64,000 nucleotides of DNA from JANWXD01 sp035575135 (lineage in GTDB: Bacteria; Acidobacteriota; Terriglobia; Bryobacterales; Bryobacteraceae): positions 1 through 64,000 of the forward strand of contig DATLYE010000027.1 in NCBI GenBank assembly GCA_035575135.1, written 5' to 3'. The notes beneath the pieces were generated by a model, which was given only the letters and a program-made list of their open reading frames with translations, made no database searches and was not told the DNA's origin. Every line of letters begins with the position of its first letter. The first letter of the stretch is position 1. Positions 8,426 through 17,664 of the stretch are shown here, piece by piece. The position numbers and the translations under genes are program-made.

Positions 8426-9710
8426 GGTCGAGGCTCCGTGCCTGCCCGTGCTGGTCATTGTGGGCAGGCCGAACGTCGGTAAGTCCACTCTCTTCAACGC
8501 CATCCTGGGGCAGCGGCGCGCCATCGTCGGCGACGAGCCCGGCATGACGCGCGACCGCATCGAGGCAGAAGCCCGCTACCTCGGCCGCAGGTTTCGCGTC
8601 GTGGATACCGGCGGCCTGATGCCGCATTCGCCGGAAATAATCGCTTCGGAAATTTTTAAACAGGCCCGCGTGGCCCTCGAGGAGGCCTCCGCCATCCTCT
8701 TCGTCGTGGACGGGCGCAGCGAAATCACCGCCGCCGACCGGGAACTGGCCCAGCTGCTGCGCCGCCTGGGCAAACCCGTAGCGCTGGTGGTCAACAAGAT
8801 TGACAGCCCCTCTCGCGAGCCGCTCGCCCACGAGTTCTACGAGCTCGGCATCCCCGACGTGTTTCCCGTTTCAGCGGAACACCGCACCGGACTGGACGAA
8901 CTGCTCGAGCACACGACGCGCGACTTTCCGGTCAACCAGGAAGAACACGAGCGCTCGGAACCGATCCGCGTGGCCATTATCGGGCGGCCCAACGTGGGCA
9001 AGTCCACGCTGCTGAACGCACTGGTGGGCCAGGAGCGGGCCATCGTGACGCCGATCGCCGGCACAACCCGGGACGCCGTGGATGAAACCGTGACGGTGGA
9101 AGGGACTGCCTACACCTTCGTGGACACGGCCGGAATCCGCCGCAAGGGCAAGACCAAACTCATGGCGGAGAAGCTCAGCGTCGTGATGGCGCGCCGCCAC
9201 ATCCGCCTGGCCAGCGTGGTGCTGCTGATCCTGGACGCCACCGAAGGCGTGGTGGGTCTGGATGCCACCATCGGAGGATACGCGCATGAGGAGGGGCGCG
9301 CGCTGATTCTTTGCGTCAACAAGTGGGACATCGCCCCGAGCAAAGACAAACGGGCGTTCGTCGAGCACGTGCGCGACCAGCTCAAGTTCCTGGAGTATGC
9401 ACCCATAGCGTTCCTGTCCGCGAAGACGGGAGCAGGCGTGCGCCAGCTGTTTCCGCTGATCCGCCGCGTCTGGGAGGCCGCTTCGAAACGGGTCGGTACC
9501 GGGGAGCTGAACCGGTTCCTCCAGACGCTCGAGCTGGGAGCGGACCTGAAGATCCGCTACGGGACCCAGCCTTCGGTGCGCCCGCCCACCTTCGTGCTGT
9601 TCACCGACGACAAAAAGCCCGTCCACTTCTCCACAGAACGCTTTCTGATCAACCGCCTGCGGGAGCAGTTCGGTTTTGAGGGTACGCCGATCGTGCTCAA
9701 GTTCCGCTGA
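8424..9710 (+). CDS. der: Ribosome-assembly GTPase Der (EngA)
   Basis: 428 residues. Two tandem G domains: the first has GRPNVGKS (14-21), DTGG and NKID; the second has GRPNVGKS, DTAG and NKWD. The C-terminal KH-like domain ends GFEGTPIVLKFR. The sequence GMTRDRIEAEA after the first P-loop and GTTRDAVDETV after the second are the Der switch I segments. Der acts in late 50S subunit assembly. The protein is complete and normal in length. It is divergent from the precorrin-2 dehydrogenase. Confidence 0.97.
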   Translation: MVEAPCLPVLVIVGRPNVGKSTLFNAILGQRRAIVGDEPGMTRDRIEAEARYLGRRFRVVDTGGLMPHSPEIIASEIFKQARVALEEASAILFVVDGRSEITAADRELAQLLRRLGKPVALVVNKIDSPSREPLAHEFYELGIPDVFPVSAEHRTGLDELLEHTTRDFPVNQEEHERSEPIRVAIIGRPNVGKSTLLNALVGQERAIVTPIAGTTRDAVDETVTVEGTAYTFVDTAGIRRKGKTKLMAEKLSVVMARRHIRLASVVLLILDATEGVVGLDATIGGYAHEEGRALILCVNKWDIAPSKDKRAFVEHVRDQLKFLEYAPIAFLSAKTGAGVRQLFPLIRRVWEAASKRVGTGELNRFLQTLELGADLKIRYGTQPSVRPPTFVLFTDDKKPVHFSTERFLINRLREQFGFEGTPIVLKFR

Positions 9711-9714
9711 GCGC

Positions 9715-9740
9715 GGCGCTTGCCTGTAGCAGGCGGCGCC
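9715..9740 (+). terminator. Hairpin after der
   Basis: Arms GGCGC + GCCTG (9715-9719, 9722-9726) pair with CAGGC + GCGCC (9730-9734, 9736-9740) around a 3-base loop. A T run (TTTTT, about 9753) is 13 bases downstream rather than adjacent, so this is only a terminator candidate. Confidence 0.35.
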
Positions 9741-9814
9741 ACCGGACGGCAGTTTTTCGCGGGCCAGTCCTCGCCGGGTCCCAAACGCGCCGGAGCGGGC
9801 AGGGTATCATTCCC

Positions 9815-10357
9815 TCAGCCGCCCGGGGAGTCGTGCTGGCCTGTGCCGGCGATCTCCTCGACTTTGGTGCCGTGCGCGTCAATCCGCTGGGGCACGACGC
9901 GCCGCGCCGACACCTGCTCTTCGGTGGCGCCGACGCCGCCCCGCCCGGCCGGCGCCGGTGCATGCGCCGGCGCTGCCGTCTGGCCCGCTTCCTGCATCAT
10001 GCTCACCAGCGCCGTCTCGAGCAACAGCGCCGCCCGCTCCAGGTCCGGGCGGTTTAGCAGCCGGCAAACCTCGGTCGGAGAGATCGCCTCCAGCACAACG
10101 GCGTCCCCGTCTTCGTATGCCGCCAGTCGGCAGGGCAAATAGGCAGCGAACCGCATGTCTTCGGCCAGCAGCGCCAGACTGAGATCCGGCTGGCACACGC
10201 TGAACACTACCGCGTCCCTGGGCGGCGTGCGCTGCCGGTCGCGAAACAACTGTCCGAGATGGATGGCGGAGACAATGTGCGCGCCGTGCCGTTGCGCGGC
10301 CAGACGCAGAGCCGCCTCAACGGCTTCCAGCTTCAGCGGGGAACGGACATGCAGCAT
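9815..10357 (-). CDS. DUF302 domain protein
   Basis: 180 residues. I start it at ATG 10357, where GGAGG lies 8 bases upstream. A longer frame from 10381 would begin on top of an extended -10 box (TGTTATGAT on the minus strand, 10385-10377), so that start is unlikely. Residues 1-120 show the DUF302 fold: LEAVEAALRLAAQRHGAHIV, VVFSVCQPDLSLALLAEDMR, FAAYLPCRLAAYEDGDAVVL. The C-terminal 55 residues are low-complexity Ala/Gly/Pro. The function of DUF302 is unknown; members often bind small ligands and sit near redox or stress genes. The gene upstream on the same strand ends 46 bases away. Confidence 0.75.
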   Translation of the reverse strand: MLHVRSPLKLEAVEAALRLAAQRHGAHIVSAIHLGQLFRDRQRTPPRDAVVFSVCQPDLSLALLAEDMRFAAYLPCRLAAYEDGDAVVLEAISPTEVCRLLNRPDLERAALLLETALVSMMQEAGQTAAPAHAPAPAGRGGVGATEEQVSARRVVPQRIDAHGTKVEEIAGTGQHDSPGG

Positions 10358-10376
10358 GCGCTTCGCCTCCGCCTCG

Positions 10377-10385
10377 ATCATAACA
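10377..10385 (-). promoter_or_regulatory. Extended -10 promoter of the DUF302 gene
   Basis: Read on the minus strand this is TGTTATGAT, the same nine bases as in front of xylB at 24301-24309. Transcription would start near 10370, upstream of the ribosome site and ATG 10357. Confidence 0.5.
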
Positions 10386-10403
10386 GAAGCCCTTCGAAGG
10401 CGT

Positions 10404-10997
10404 TCAGCGCTCTACAAAGAGCTCCACCGCCTCGATCAGGCCGTCGCGGATTCGCTTCTCCAGAGATGAGTACCGCACCAGACCTGCCTGCTCTCTCAGC
10501 CGCGCGCCGGTCCGGAAGTCCACGCGCAACCGGTAGCAGTCGCTGTGCTCCTTGTAAGAGTACTCCACGTACTCGACGCCGGTGTCCACGGCGAGAGCCA
10601 TTAAAGCATCCCAGAAGCTCCGGCGGCGGAACAGGCGCCGGGCCGAACCCGCCTGGCGCGTCAGCTCGATCCGGAACCCGGCCCCGCGCAGGGCGACACG
10701 GGTGCAGCGTTCTGGCGCAAACGGCCGGCCGGGCTCCGGGTCGGGAAACGTCTCGAGCAGCCGGTCAATTTCCTCGCGGCTGGCCGCGCAACCCTGCCAG
10801 CGGAAACGCGTGGCGCCGCTCACAAGAGCGCCCCGCAGCAGAAGATCCTGCACACGGCCCGCGTCCTTGCCCGTCACCCCCAGCATCAACTCCACCAGCT
10901 CGCGAACCGGCATCTCGCGGACGACCACCGGGGTGATCGAGACGGCGCCGGCCTCCTCCGAGCTGAGCTTGACGCGGATCGTCTCCGGCAGCGGCAT
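10404..10997 (-). CDS. Conserved-looking hypothetical protein
   Basis: 197 residues from ATG 10997, soluble, with no signal peptide or membrane segment. The start is only 10 bases after a minus-strand -10 candidate TACACT (11013-11008). An AAGGAG abuts the ATG with no spacing, so leaderless initiation is possible. The N-terminus (PETIRVKLSSEEAGAVSITP) and C-terminus (YRLRVDFRTGARLREQAGLV) look structured, and the C-terminal half is rich in aromatic and charged residues. I do not recognise a family. It is encoded just upstream of DUF302 and divergent from metY. Confidence 0.6.
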   Translation of the reverse strand: MPLPETIRVKLSSEEAGAVSITPVVVREMPVRELVELMLGVTGKDAGRVQDLLLRGALVSGATRFRWQGCAASREEIDRLLETFPDPEPGRPFAPERCTRVALRGAGFRIELTRQAGSARRLFRRRSFWDALMALAVDTGVEYVEYSYKEHSDCYRLRVDFRTGARLREQAGLVRYSSLEKRIRDGLIEAVELFVER

Positions 10998-11027
10998 CTC
11001 CTTTTCGAGTGTAGCGCCCGGTGCGCC

Positions 11028-11036
11028 TGTTAGAAT
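11028..11036 (+). promoter_or_regulatory. Extended -10 promoter of the metY operon
   Basis: TGTTAGAAT, identical to the box at 50058-50066. Transcription would begin near 11043, leaving about 14 untranslated bases before ATG 11057. There is no room for a SAM or cobalamin riboswitch. Confidence 0.5.
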
Positions 11037-11056
11037 CGGGAATCAGGAACGACCCC

Positions 11057-12357
<1,301 letters not shown>

Positions 12358-12361
<4 letters not shown>

Positions 12362-12900
12362 CCTTGGCGCCGAATGCGTGCCTGCTGCCGGCCGGCGGCG
12401 TTTCTGCGGCTTCTCCGGTCAACCGGAGCCCCTTTGCGACCACCGACGCCCAACGGCTCCGCATCCTCGAGCGCTACCGCCGGATCGCCATGGTGGGGCT
12501 GTCTTCCAATCCCTTCCGTCCCAGCCATTTCGCGGCGGTCTATCTGCTGGCCGAGGGCTACGACGTCATTCCGGTCAATCCGCGCGAGACCGATGTGCTG
12601 GGCCGTAGAAGTTATCCCTCCCTTCTGGACGTGCCCCCTCCGGTGGAGATCGTGGACATCTTCCGCGAGCCTTCCGCCGTGCCCGCGATCGTCGAGGAGG
12701 CGATCCGCGTGGGCGCCCGGGTGGTGTGGATGCAGCTCGGTATCATCCACGAGGAGGCTGCGGCCCGGGCCCGGGCGGCGGGACTCGAGGTGGTGATGGA
12801 CCGCTGCATCAAGATCGAGCACGCACGCTTCTTCGGCGGGCTGAGTACGATCGGGTTGAACACCGGCGTGATCTCGGCGCGTCCCCGCCGCCGGAGATGA
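12358..12900 (+). CDS. CoA-binding domain protein (YccU-like)
   Basis: 180 residues, starting inside the metY stop codon. After a variable 25-residue N-terminus it carries a single Rossmann CoA-binding domain: YRRIAMVGLSSNPFRPSHFA, YDVIPVNPRETDVLGRRSYP, VEIVDIFREPSAVPAIVEEA and VVWMQLGIIHEEAAARARAA, ending with MDRCIKIEHARFF. This is the small stand-alone form of the succinyl-CoA-synthetase-like CoA-binding family; its biological role is not settled. Members are often found beside MetY, and here it lies between metY and a methyltransferase, so a link to methionine/sulfur metabolism is plausible. Confidence 0.85.
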
Positions 12901-13868
12901 CTCCGGCCGGAAGCATTCTCGCCCGCGAGATCGCCGCCTGCGGTCCGATTCCGTTCCGGCGCTTCATGGAAGTCGCCCTCTACCACCCCGAGCACGGCTA
13001 CTACCGGCAGCAGCGGGATCCCTTCGGGCGGCGCGGAGACTACTTCACCGCTGCGCAGCTCCAGCCCGTCTTCGGCATGCTGGTCGCCGCCCGTGTGCGT
13101 GCGCTCTGGCGGGACATGGGTTGCCCCGAGGATTTCTGTGTCGTGGAGCTCGGTCCCGGCCGGGGCGAGATGGCGCCGGCATTCTCCGATTTTCGCTACG
13201 TTGCGGTGGAGTTCGGGGGCTGGTGGCCCGAACGCTTTTGCGGCGTCGTGTTCGCCAACGAGTTTTTCGACGCGCTCCCTGTGGATCTGGCCGTATTCCG
13301 CGGCGGGTCTTTCCGGGAGCTGCGGGTGGATTATCGCGGCGGGCGCTTCCTGTGGACCGCGGGGCCGCCGCTCGCAGGTGAGGCGGCGACGTACGCCGAG
13401 CAGTACGGCGTCTTTCGCCAGGACGGCTGGATCCTCGAGATTCCCCTCGAGGCGCTCGGCTGGATCGAAGAGATCGCCCGGCGGCTGGAGCGGGGCTTCC
13501 TGTTCCTGGTGGATTACGGCTACACGGCGCGCGAGCTGGCGCGATTCCCCGAAGGGACGCTCATGAGCTACCGGCATCACTCGGCCCTCGCCGACGTGCT
13601 GGACCGCCCGGGGGAACAGGACATCACCGCCCACGTTTGCTTCACTGCGCTCGAGGACCGCGCCCGGGCCTGCGGTTTCCGCCGCGTCGCGTTCGAGTCG
13701 CTGGCGCGGACGCTGCTGGATGCCGGACGCGCCGACGAGTTCGCCTCCGTGCTGTCGGATTCCACGCCCGCCGGCAGGGTGCGCCGGCGGTTGCAGCTCA
13801 AGACCCTGCTCTACGGGATGGGCGAGAGTTTCCGCACGTTGCTGCTGGCCAAAGATGGGGGCCAATAA
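12897..13868 (+). CDS. SAM-dependent methyltransferase, MidA/NDUFAF7 family
   Basis: 323 residues, overlapping the previous stop as ATGA (12897-12900). Family hallmarks: IPFRRFMEVALYHPEHGYYR, the GDYFTAAQLQPVFGMLVA segment, the SAM site VVELGPGRGEM, the VVFANEFFDALPVDLAVF motif that is diagnostic of NDUFAF7/MidA, and FLFLVDYGYTARELA. The eukaryotic member methylates an arginine in complex I subunit NDUFS2; the bacterial role is not established. The gene completes a three-gene operon with metY, which supplies the methionine branch feeding SAM. Confidence 0.9.
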   Translation: MTPAGSILAREIAACGPIPFRRFMEVALYHPEHGYYRQQRDPFGRRGDYFTAAQLQPVFGMLVAARVRALWRDMGCPEDFCVVELGPGRGEMAPAFSDFRYVAVEFGGWWPERFCGVVFANEFFDALPVDLAVFRGGSFRELRVDYRGGRFLWTAGPPLAGEAATYAEQYGVFRQDGWILEIPLEALGWIEEIARRLERGFLFLVDYGYTARELARFPEGTLMSYRHHSALADVLDRPGEQDITAHVCFTALEDRARACGFRRVAFESLARTLLDAGRADEFASVLSDSTPAGRVRRRLQLKTLLYGMGESFRTLLLAKDGGQ

Positions 13869-13894
13869 AAAAGGCCCCGAAGACTCGGGGCCTT
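13865..13894 (-). terminator. Intrinsic terminator of the 21-residue gene
   Basis: A perfect 10-base stem AAGGCCCCGA (13871-13880) / TCGGGGCCTT (13885-13894) with loop AGAC. On the minus strand it is followed by a run of at least six T (complement of the A run at 13867-13872). The T tract is only on that side, so it ends transcripts coming from the small minus-strand gene, although it may also block the + operon. Confidence 0.85.
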
Positions 13895-13934
13895 GAGTGA
13901 TCCTGGCTGCCGTCCCCTCGTGGGGACCGGGCCG

Positions 13935-14000
13935 CTACTTCTTCTTCTTCGGAGCGGCCTTCTTCTTCGGAGCAGCTTTCTTTTTGGTTGCGTTCTTCAT
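13935..14000 (-). CDS. 21-residue lysine/alanine/proline-rich basic peptide
   Basis: ATG 14000 to TAG 13937-13935. The peptide begins MKNATK and then repeats the unit KKAAPK, ending in four lysines; 12 of 21 residues are lysine and there is no acidic residue. AGGGAG (14015-14010) lies 9 bases before the ATG, a good sigma-70 promoter lies at 14091-14063, and a strong intrinsic terminator lies 41 bases after the stop, so the whole unit is complete. The KAAPKK repeat resembles tails of bacterial histone-H1-like and AlgP-type nucleic-acid-binding proteins. A DNA- or RNA-binding or polyphosphate-binding role is inferred from composition only. Confidence 0.72.
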   Translation of the reverse strand: MKNATKKKAAPKKKAAPKKKK

Positions 14001-14062
14001 CGCTTGATTCTCCCTAAACATCGAATGTCGCGCGATCCTCGAAAAGATCGCAGCGTGATTCA

Positions 14063-14091
14063 TATATAAAGTCAAATCGTCTGAAAGTCAA
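14063..14091 (-). promoter_or_regulatory. Sigma-70 promoter of the 21-residue gene
   Basis: On the minus strand: -35 TTGACT (14091-14086), a 17-base spacer, -10 TATATA (14068-14063). Predicted start near 14056, giving a 5' leader of about 55 bases. It is among the best promoter matches in the window. Confidence 0.8.
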
Positions 14092-14185
14092 GAAAAAAAT
14101 GCATGGTGTCTCCGGAAATGCCCCCGGGGCGGTGTCGGCCCGGAGCGAGAAAAACGCCCGGATGCCGAATTGTTCTAATAGGAAC

Positions 14186-14854
14186 ATGGGCCGGAGCACC
14201 GGGATCACGCGACGCCGGATCACCGTGGCCGTCGCCGCGCTCGTGGCCGGCTGCGCCAGAAAGAAGGCGCCCGCGCCGCCGCCGGCTCCGGGACCGGGCT
14301 GGACGGAAACGGGCATCGCCAGCTGGTACGGGCATCCTTATCATGGCCGCAGAGCCGCCAGCGGGGAGATCTACGACATGGAAAAGCTGACGGCCGCCCA
14401 CCGGACTCTCCCGTTCGGCACGCAGGTCCTGGTGCGCAACCTCGAGAACGATCGCACCGTCACCGTGCGGATCAACGACCGCGGTCCGTTCGTCAAAGGG
14501 CGCATTCTCGACCTTTCGCGGGCGGCGGCGCGCGAGCTGGCGATGATCGGTCCGGGCACGGCGCGCGTCCGGCTGGTGGTCCTGGCTTCGGCCGCCCCTG
14601 TGGCGGCAGGCTGGTTCGCGGTTCAACTCGGTGCCTTCCGCGAGTTGGCCAACGCCCAGCGGATGCGCGACCGGGCGCGTGCCTACGGTGAGAGCCGTCT
14701 GGTGCTGCGCGACGGGGATCCGCCCTTGTGGCGCGTGCTCGTGGGGCGGGAACCCGCGCTGGAAGCTGCGCAGGCGCTGGCCGAGCGGCTGCGTCCGGAT
14801 TTTCCCGACTCGTTCGTCGTCCGGCTCGATGAGACCTCCTCGGACGGCCTATAA
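14186..14854 (+). CDS. rlpA: RlpA-family lipoprotein with SPOR domain
   Basis: 222 residues from ATG 14186; ATG 14162 is possible. The N-terminus MGRSTGITRRRITVAVAALV followed by AGC is a lipoprotein signal, with Cys at about residue 23 as the lipidated residue. A proline-rich linker leads to the double-psi beta-barrel: GIASWYGHPYHGRRAASGEI, AAHRTLPFGTQVLVRNLEN, VRINDRGPFVKGRILDLSRA. The catalytic-type Asp and His positions of RlpA lytic transglycosylases are present. A short SPOR-like repeat (GWFAVQLGAFRELANAQRMR) closes the protein and would bind denuded glycan at the septum. Confidence 0.9.
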   Translation: MGRSTGITRRRITVAVAALVAGCARKKAPAPPPAPGPGWTETGIASWYGHPYHGRRAASGEIYDMEKLTAAHRTLPFGTQVLVRNLENDRTVTVRINDRGPFVKGRILDLSRAAARELAMIGPGTARVRLVVLASAAPVAAGWFAVQLGAFRELANAQRMRDRARAYGESRLVLRDGDPPLWRVLVGREPALEAAQALAERLRPDFPDSFVVRLDETSSDGL

Positions 14855-14855
14855 T
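14850..14855 (+). promoter_or_regulatory. -10 box before the sigma-54 activator gene
   Basis: A consensus TATAAT overlaps the stop of rlpA and lies 10 bases before ATG 14866. There is no good -35 and no ribosome site. A leaderless transcript is likely if the box is used. Confidence 0.45.
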
Positions 14856-14865
14856 TGATGTAGTA

Positions 14866-15933
14866 ATGTCTTCGGACCGAACGGACGCCCCGCCGGTCCT
14901 GGTCGGGCAGTCCTTCCGGATCCGCCAGATCCTCGAACTCATCCAGAAACTCGGCCGCAGCAAAGTTCCAGTCCTGCTTCTCGGGGAAACCGGCACGGGC
15001 AAGGAGGTGGTGGCGCGCGCCATCCACGCCGTGCGCAATGTCGGACCCTTCGTCCCGATTGACTGCTCGGCACTGGCCGGTCCCTTGCTGGAAAGCGAAC
15101 TGTTCGGTCACGTGCGCGGAGCGTTCACCGGTGCGGTTTCGGCCAAGACCGGTCTGGTCGAGCTGGCCGACGGCGGCACCGCCTTCTTCGACGAAATCGG
15201 GGAACTGCCTCTGGAGCTCCAGGCCAAGCTCCTGCGCCTGCTCCAGGAGAAGGAATTCCGCCCTGTGGGCTCCGTCACCCGGCGGCGCGCCGACTTTCGC
15301 GTCATCGCCGCCACCAACCAGGACCTGGCGCAAGCGGTCGAACGCGGAGCCTTCCGCCGGGACCTGTACTACCGGCTCAGCGTGGTCAATCTCCGCCTGC
15401 CGCCGCTGCGCGAGCGCAAGGAAGACATTCCGCTGCTGGTGAACCATTTTCTCGCCCGGTACGGCAACAATCACTGCGTAACGCGGGAGTGTTTGGACGC
15501 CATGCTTTCCTACGACTGGCCGGGGAACGTCCGGGAGCTGGAGAACGCCATCCAGCGCATGGTGGCGATCAACTCCGGCCCCCTGCTGCACACGGCGGAC
15601 CTGCCATCCGCCATCCAGCACCACCTGCAGGCGCGCAAAGCCGAACAGATGTCGGTCGCGGTGTCCGGAATGTCCTCCCGCTCCACTGCAGCCTCCGCGA
15701 CACCTCCTTCCCGAGCGCGCGCTGACAGGGACCAGTTGCCGCTATTTCAAGAACCGGCCCAACCGGCGGCGCCTCGGCCCGAGGGCATCCTGCCGATTAC
15801 GGAGCTCGAAAAACGTGCGATCCTGCAGGCGCTGGAATATACCAAAGGTGATAGAGTGATGGCGGCGCACCTGCTGGGAATCGGCAGGACGACGTTGTAC
15901 CGCAAACTCAAGGAATACCGCATCACCGAGTGA
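14866..15933 (+). CDS. Sigma-54-dependent transcriptional activator lacking a sensory domain
   Basis: 355 residues. The AAA+ domain starts almost at the N-terminus: Walker A GETGTGKE (40-47), the sigma-54 contact loop GAFTGA (85-90), Walker B GGTAFFDEIGE, the arginine-rich YRLSVVNLRLPPLRERKEDI and WPGNVRELENAIQRM. A 60-residue low-complexity linker precedes a Fis-type helix-turn-helix (ILQALEYTKGDRVMAAHLLG, IGRTTLYRKLKEY). No receiver, GAF or PAS domain is present, so activity must be controlled by abundance or by a partner, as for PspF or HrpR. The stop overlaps the glycosyltransferase start (GTGA). Confidence 0.94.
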   Translation: MSSDRTDAPPVLVGQSFRIRQILELIQKLGRSKVPVLLLGETGTGKEVVARAIHAVRNVGPFVPIDCSALAGPLLESELFGHVRGAFTGAVSAKTGLVELADGGTAFFDEIGELPLELQAKLLRLLQEKEFRPVGSVTRRRADFRVIAATNQDLAQAVERGAFRRDLYYRLSVVNLRLPPLRERKEDIPLLVNHFLARYGNNHCVTRECLDAMLSYDWPGNVRELENAIQRMVAINSGPLLHTADLPSAIQHHLQARKAEQMSVAVSGMSSRSTAASATPPSRARADRDQLPLFQEPAQPAAPRPEGILPITELEKRAILQALEYTKGDRVMAAHLLGIGRTTLYRKLKEYRITE

Positions 15934-16961
15934 AGATCGCCCTGGACGCCACATACAGCGTGGGGCCGGAGCCGACGGGAGTGGGCGTGTACTCCCGGGA
16001 GATCATCGCGGCGCTGGCGCAGGCCCATCCCGAGGCGGAGTTCCTGTGCTGCTACCGTCCGCACCGCCTGCTCCGGGCGCTCCGGGCGCCGCTGCCTCCC
16101 AACTGCCGGCGCCTGGTCTTCACCGACGGATGGGCGCCTCGGGCGGAGCTGTTCCACGGCTTGAATCAGCGCTTGCCGCGCACCCGGCTGCGTCGCGCCG
16201 TCTCGACCTTTCACGATCTGTTCGTGCTCACCGCGGAGTATTCCACGCGCGAGTTTCGCGAGCGGTTCGCGGCGCAGGCGCGCGATGCGGCGGCGCGCTC
16301 GGACTTGATCATCACCGTCTCGGAGTTTACCGCGAACCAGCTGCGCGACCTGCTCGGTGTGGATCGCGGCCGGCTGCGCGTCATTCCGCACGGTGTCCGG
16401 CTCCGTCCGCCTGCTGCGGCCGCACGCCGGGAGCCCGTGATCCTTCACGTCGGAGCGATCCAGCATCGCAAAAACGTAACCCGTCTCGTGGAGGCCTTTG
16501 AGCGCACCCCTGCGGGCTGGCGTCTGGTGCTGGCGGGCGGCCTTGGCTATGGCGCCGCGGAGATCCTGGAGCGCATCCGGCAAAGTCCGCGCCGCTCCGA
16601 TATCGAGGTGCTGGGCTATGTGTCTGACGGCCGTCTGGCGGAGCTGTACGCGCGGGCCTCGATCCTTGCCTTCCCCTCGCTCGATGAGGGCTTCGGTCTG
16701 CCCGTGCTCGAGGCGATGGCCTGCGGTGTCGCGGTCCTCACCTCCGCCCGCGGCGCACTGGCAGAGGTGGCAGGCGATGCGGCGGTGCTCGTGGATCCCG
16801 AGGATACGGAAGCCATTGCTCGGGGCTTGCTAGCCCTGACCCAGGATCCGGTGCTGCGAGACGATCTGGCGGCCAGAGGACGGCAGCGTGCGGCAGCCTT
16901 CAGTTGGGAGCGCGCCGCAGCACAGACGTGGGAGGTCTACCAGGAGCTACTGGGCTCCTAG
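15930..16961 (+). CDS. Glycosyltransferase family 4 (GT-B fold)
   Basis: 343 residues from GTG 15930, which overlaps the activator stop by four bases. The N-terminal acceptor half shows GPEPTGVGVYSREIIAAL and TFHDLFVLTAEYSTREF. The C-terminal donor half has ILHVGAIQHRKNVTRLVEAF, VLGYVSDGRLAELYARASI and the family signature SLDEGFGLPVLEAMACGVAV. It lacks a signal peptide and is cytoplasmic or peripheral. It probably adds a sugar to a cell-surface polysaccharide. Translational coupling to a sigma-54 activator is unusual and hints at shared regulation. Confidence 0.92.
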   Translation: MKIALDATYSVGPEPTGVGVYSREIIAALAQAHPEAEFLCCYRPHRLLRALRAPLPPNCRRLVFTDGWAPRAELFHGLNQRLPRTRLRRAVSTFHDLFVLTAEYSTREFRERFAAQARDAAARSDLIITVSEFTANQLRDLLGVDRGRLRVIPHGVRLRPPAAAARREPVILHVGAIQHRKNVTRLVEAFERTPAGWRLVLAGGLGYGAAEILERIRQSPRRSDIEVLGYVSDGRLAELYARASILAFPSLDEGFGLPVLEAMACGVAVLTSARGALAEVAGDAAVLVDPEDTEAIARGLLALTQDPVLRDDLAARGRQRAAAFSWERAAAQTWEVYQELLGS

Positions 16962-16993
16962 CCGCCGGGGCCTCCGAAAGCCGCATGTCAGCT

Positions 16994-17299
16994 TCAGCGC
17001 GGATCGTCCTCGAGGGAAATCTTGAGCGCCCGCAGGAATTTTTCGTCCTGAGAAGTCCACTTGATGCTGCCGACCTTGTGGTCGTGCGCCGGCCTGCGCC
17101 GGCCCGGGCTCCGCTCGGCAATCTCCTCACTGGGGTCCTCGCGCTTGTTAAAGCCGATGGTCGCCTCCAACACCAGAAAGACTTCGTAGCCGGCGCGCCG
17201 GATTTCACCCAGAGCTTCTGCAATCCGCTCGGACTCCGACAGGGATTCGTTGATCGCGTTCCCCAACTCTTGCATGAGCTGTTTCAGCCGTTCGTCCAA
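16994..17299 (-). CDS. Small hypothetical protein
   Basis: 101 residues from TTG 17299, supported by AGAGGG four bases upstream and a minus-strand extended -10 TGGTATGCT (17326-17318). The N-terminal 50 residues look helical (ERLKQLMQELGNAINESLSE, SERIAEALGEIRRAGYEVFL); the C-terminal half is charged with IKWTSQDEKFLRALKISLED. No signal peptide and no known motif. It lies between a glycosyltransferase and a small membrane protein on the other strand. Function unknown. Confidence 0.65.
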   Translation of the reverse strand: MDERLKQLMQELGNAINESLSESERIAEALGEIRRAGYEVFLVLEATIGFNKREDPSEEIAERSPGRRRPAHDHKVGSIKWTSQDEKFLRALKISLEDDPR

Positions 17300-17403
17300 G
17301 GTGCCCTCTTCGCCTCCAGCATACCACTTCGCCGAGCTGTGTCCAGCTCTTCAAGATCATCATCGGCGGAACGGGGTGTGAACTGTTACCATGAAATCCG
17401 AAG

Positions 17404-17664
17404 ATGTCCCTGTTGCGCCAGTTCCTCCGGCATGTCCTGCCGGGAGTGCTCAAGCCCCTGCGGGCGCTGTGGAACGAGGTGATCGGCTTTGTTTTCCTGG
17501 CTCTGGCCGCCATTCCGGTGCCGCGGACCATCCGCAGCTGGCAGGAGTTCAATGAGACGGGCGAGGGACTCTTCAGCGTGGTGTTGTCGGCCATCTTTAT
17601 CGGGATCATGGCCTGGTTCGGCGTCACTTCCTTCCTGCGTGCTCGGAAGATCTCGCGCTCATGA
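17404..17664 (+). CDS. Small two-helix membrane protein
   Basis: 86 residues. Two hydrophobic segments (VIGFVFLALAAIPVP and SVVLSAIFIGIMAWFGVTSF) are separated by a polar loop with RTIRSWQEF; both termini are basic. An extended -10 TGTTACCAT ends 11 bases before the ATG and no ribosome site is seen. The stop overlaps the start of the mutase gene (ATGA at 17661-17664), so the two are translationally coupled. I recognise no family; a link to the mutase is suggested only by the overlap. Confidence 0.65.
   Translation: MSLLRQFLRHVLPGVLKPLRALWNEVIGFVFLALAAIPVPRTIRSWQEFNETGEGLFSVVLSAIFIGIMAWFGVTSFLRARKISRS

Noticed and set aside
10998..11056. A SAM or cobalamin riboswitch before metY
   Set aside because: Only 59 bases separate the divergent genes and the promoter leaves about 14 leader bases.
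13865..13894. The GC-rich hairpin as terminator of the metY operon on the + strand
   Set aside because: The T tract lies only on the minus-strand side, so its main use is for the small minus-strand gene. A bidirectional effect is possible but not shown.
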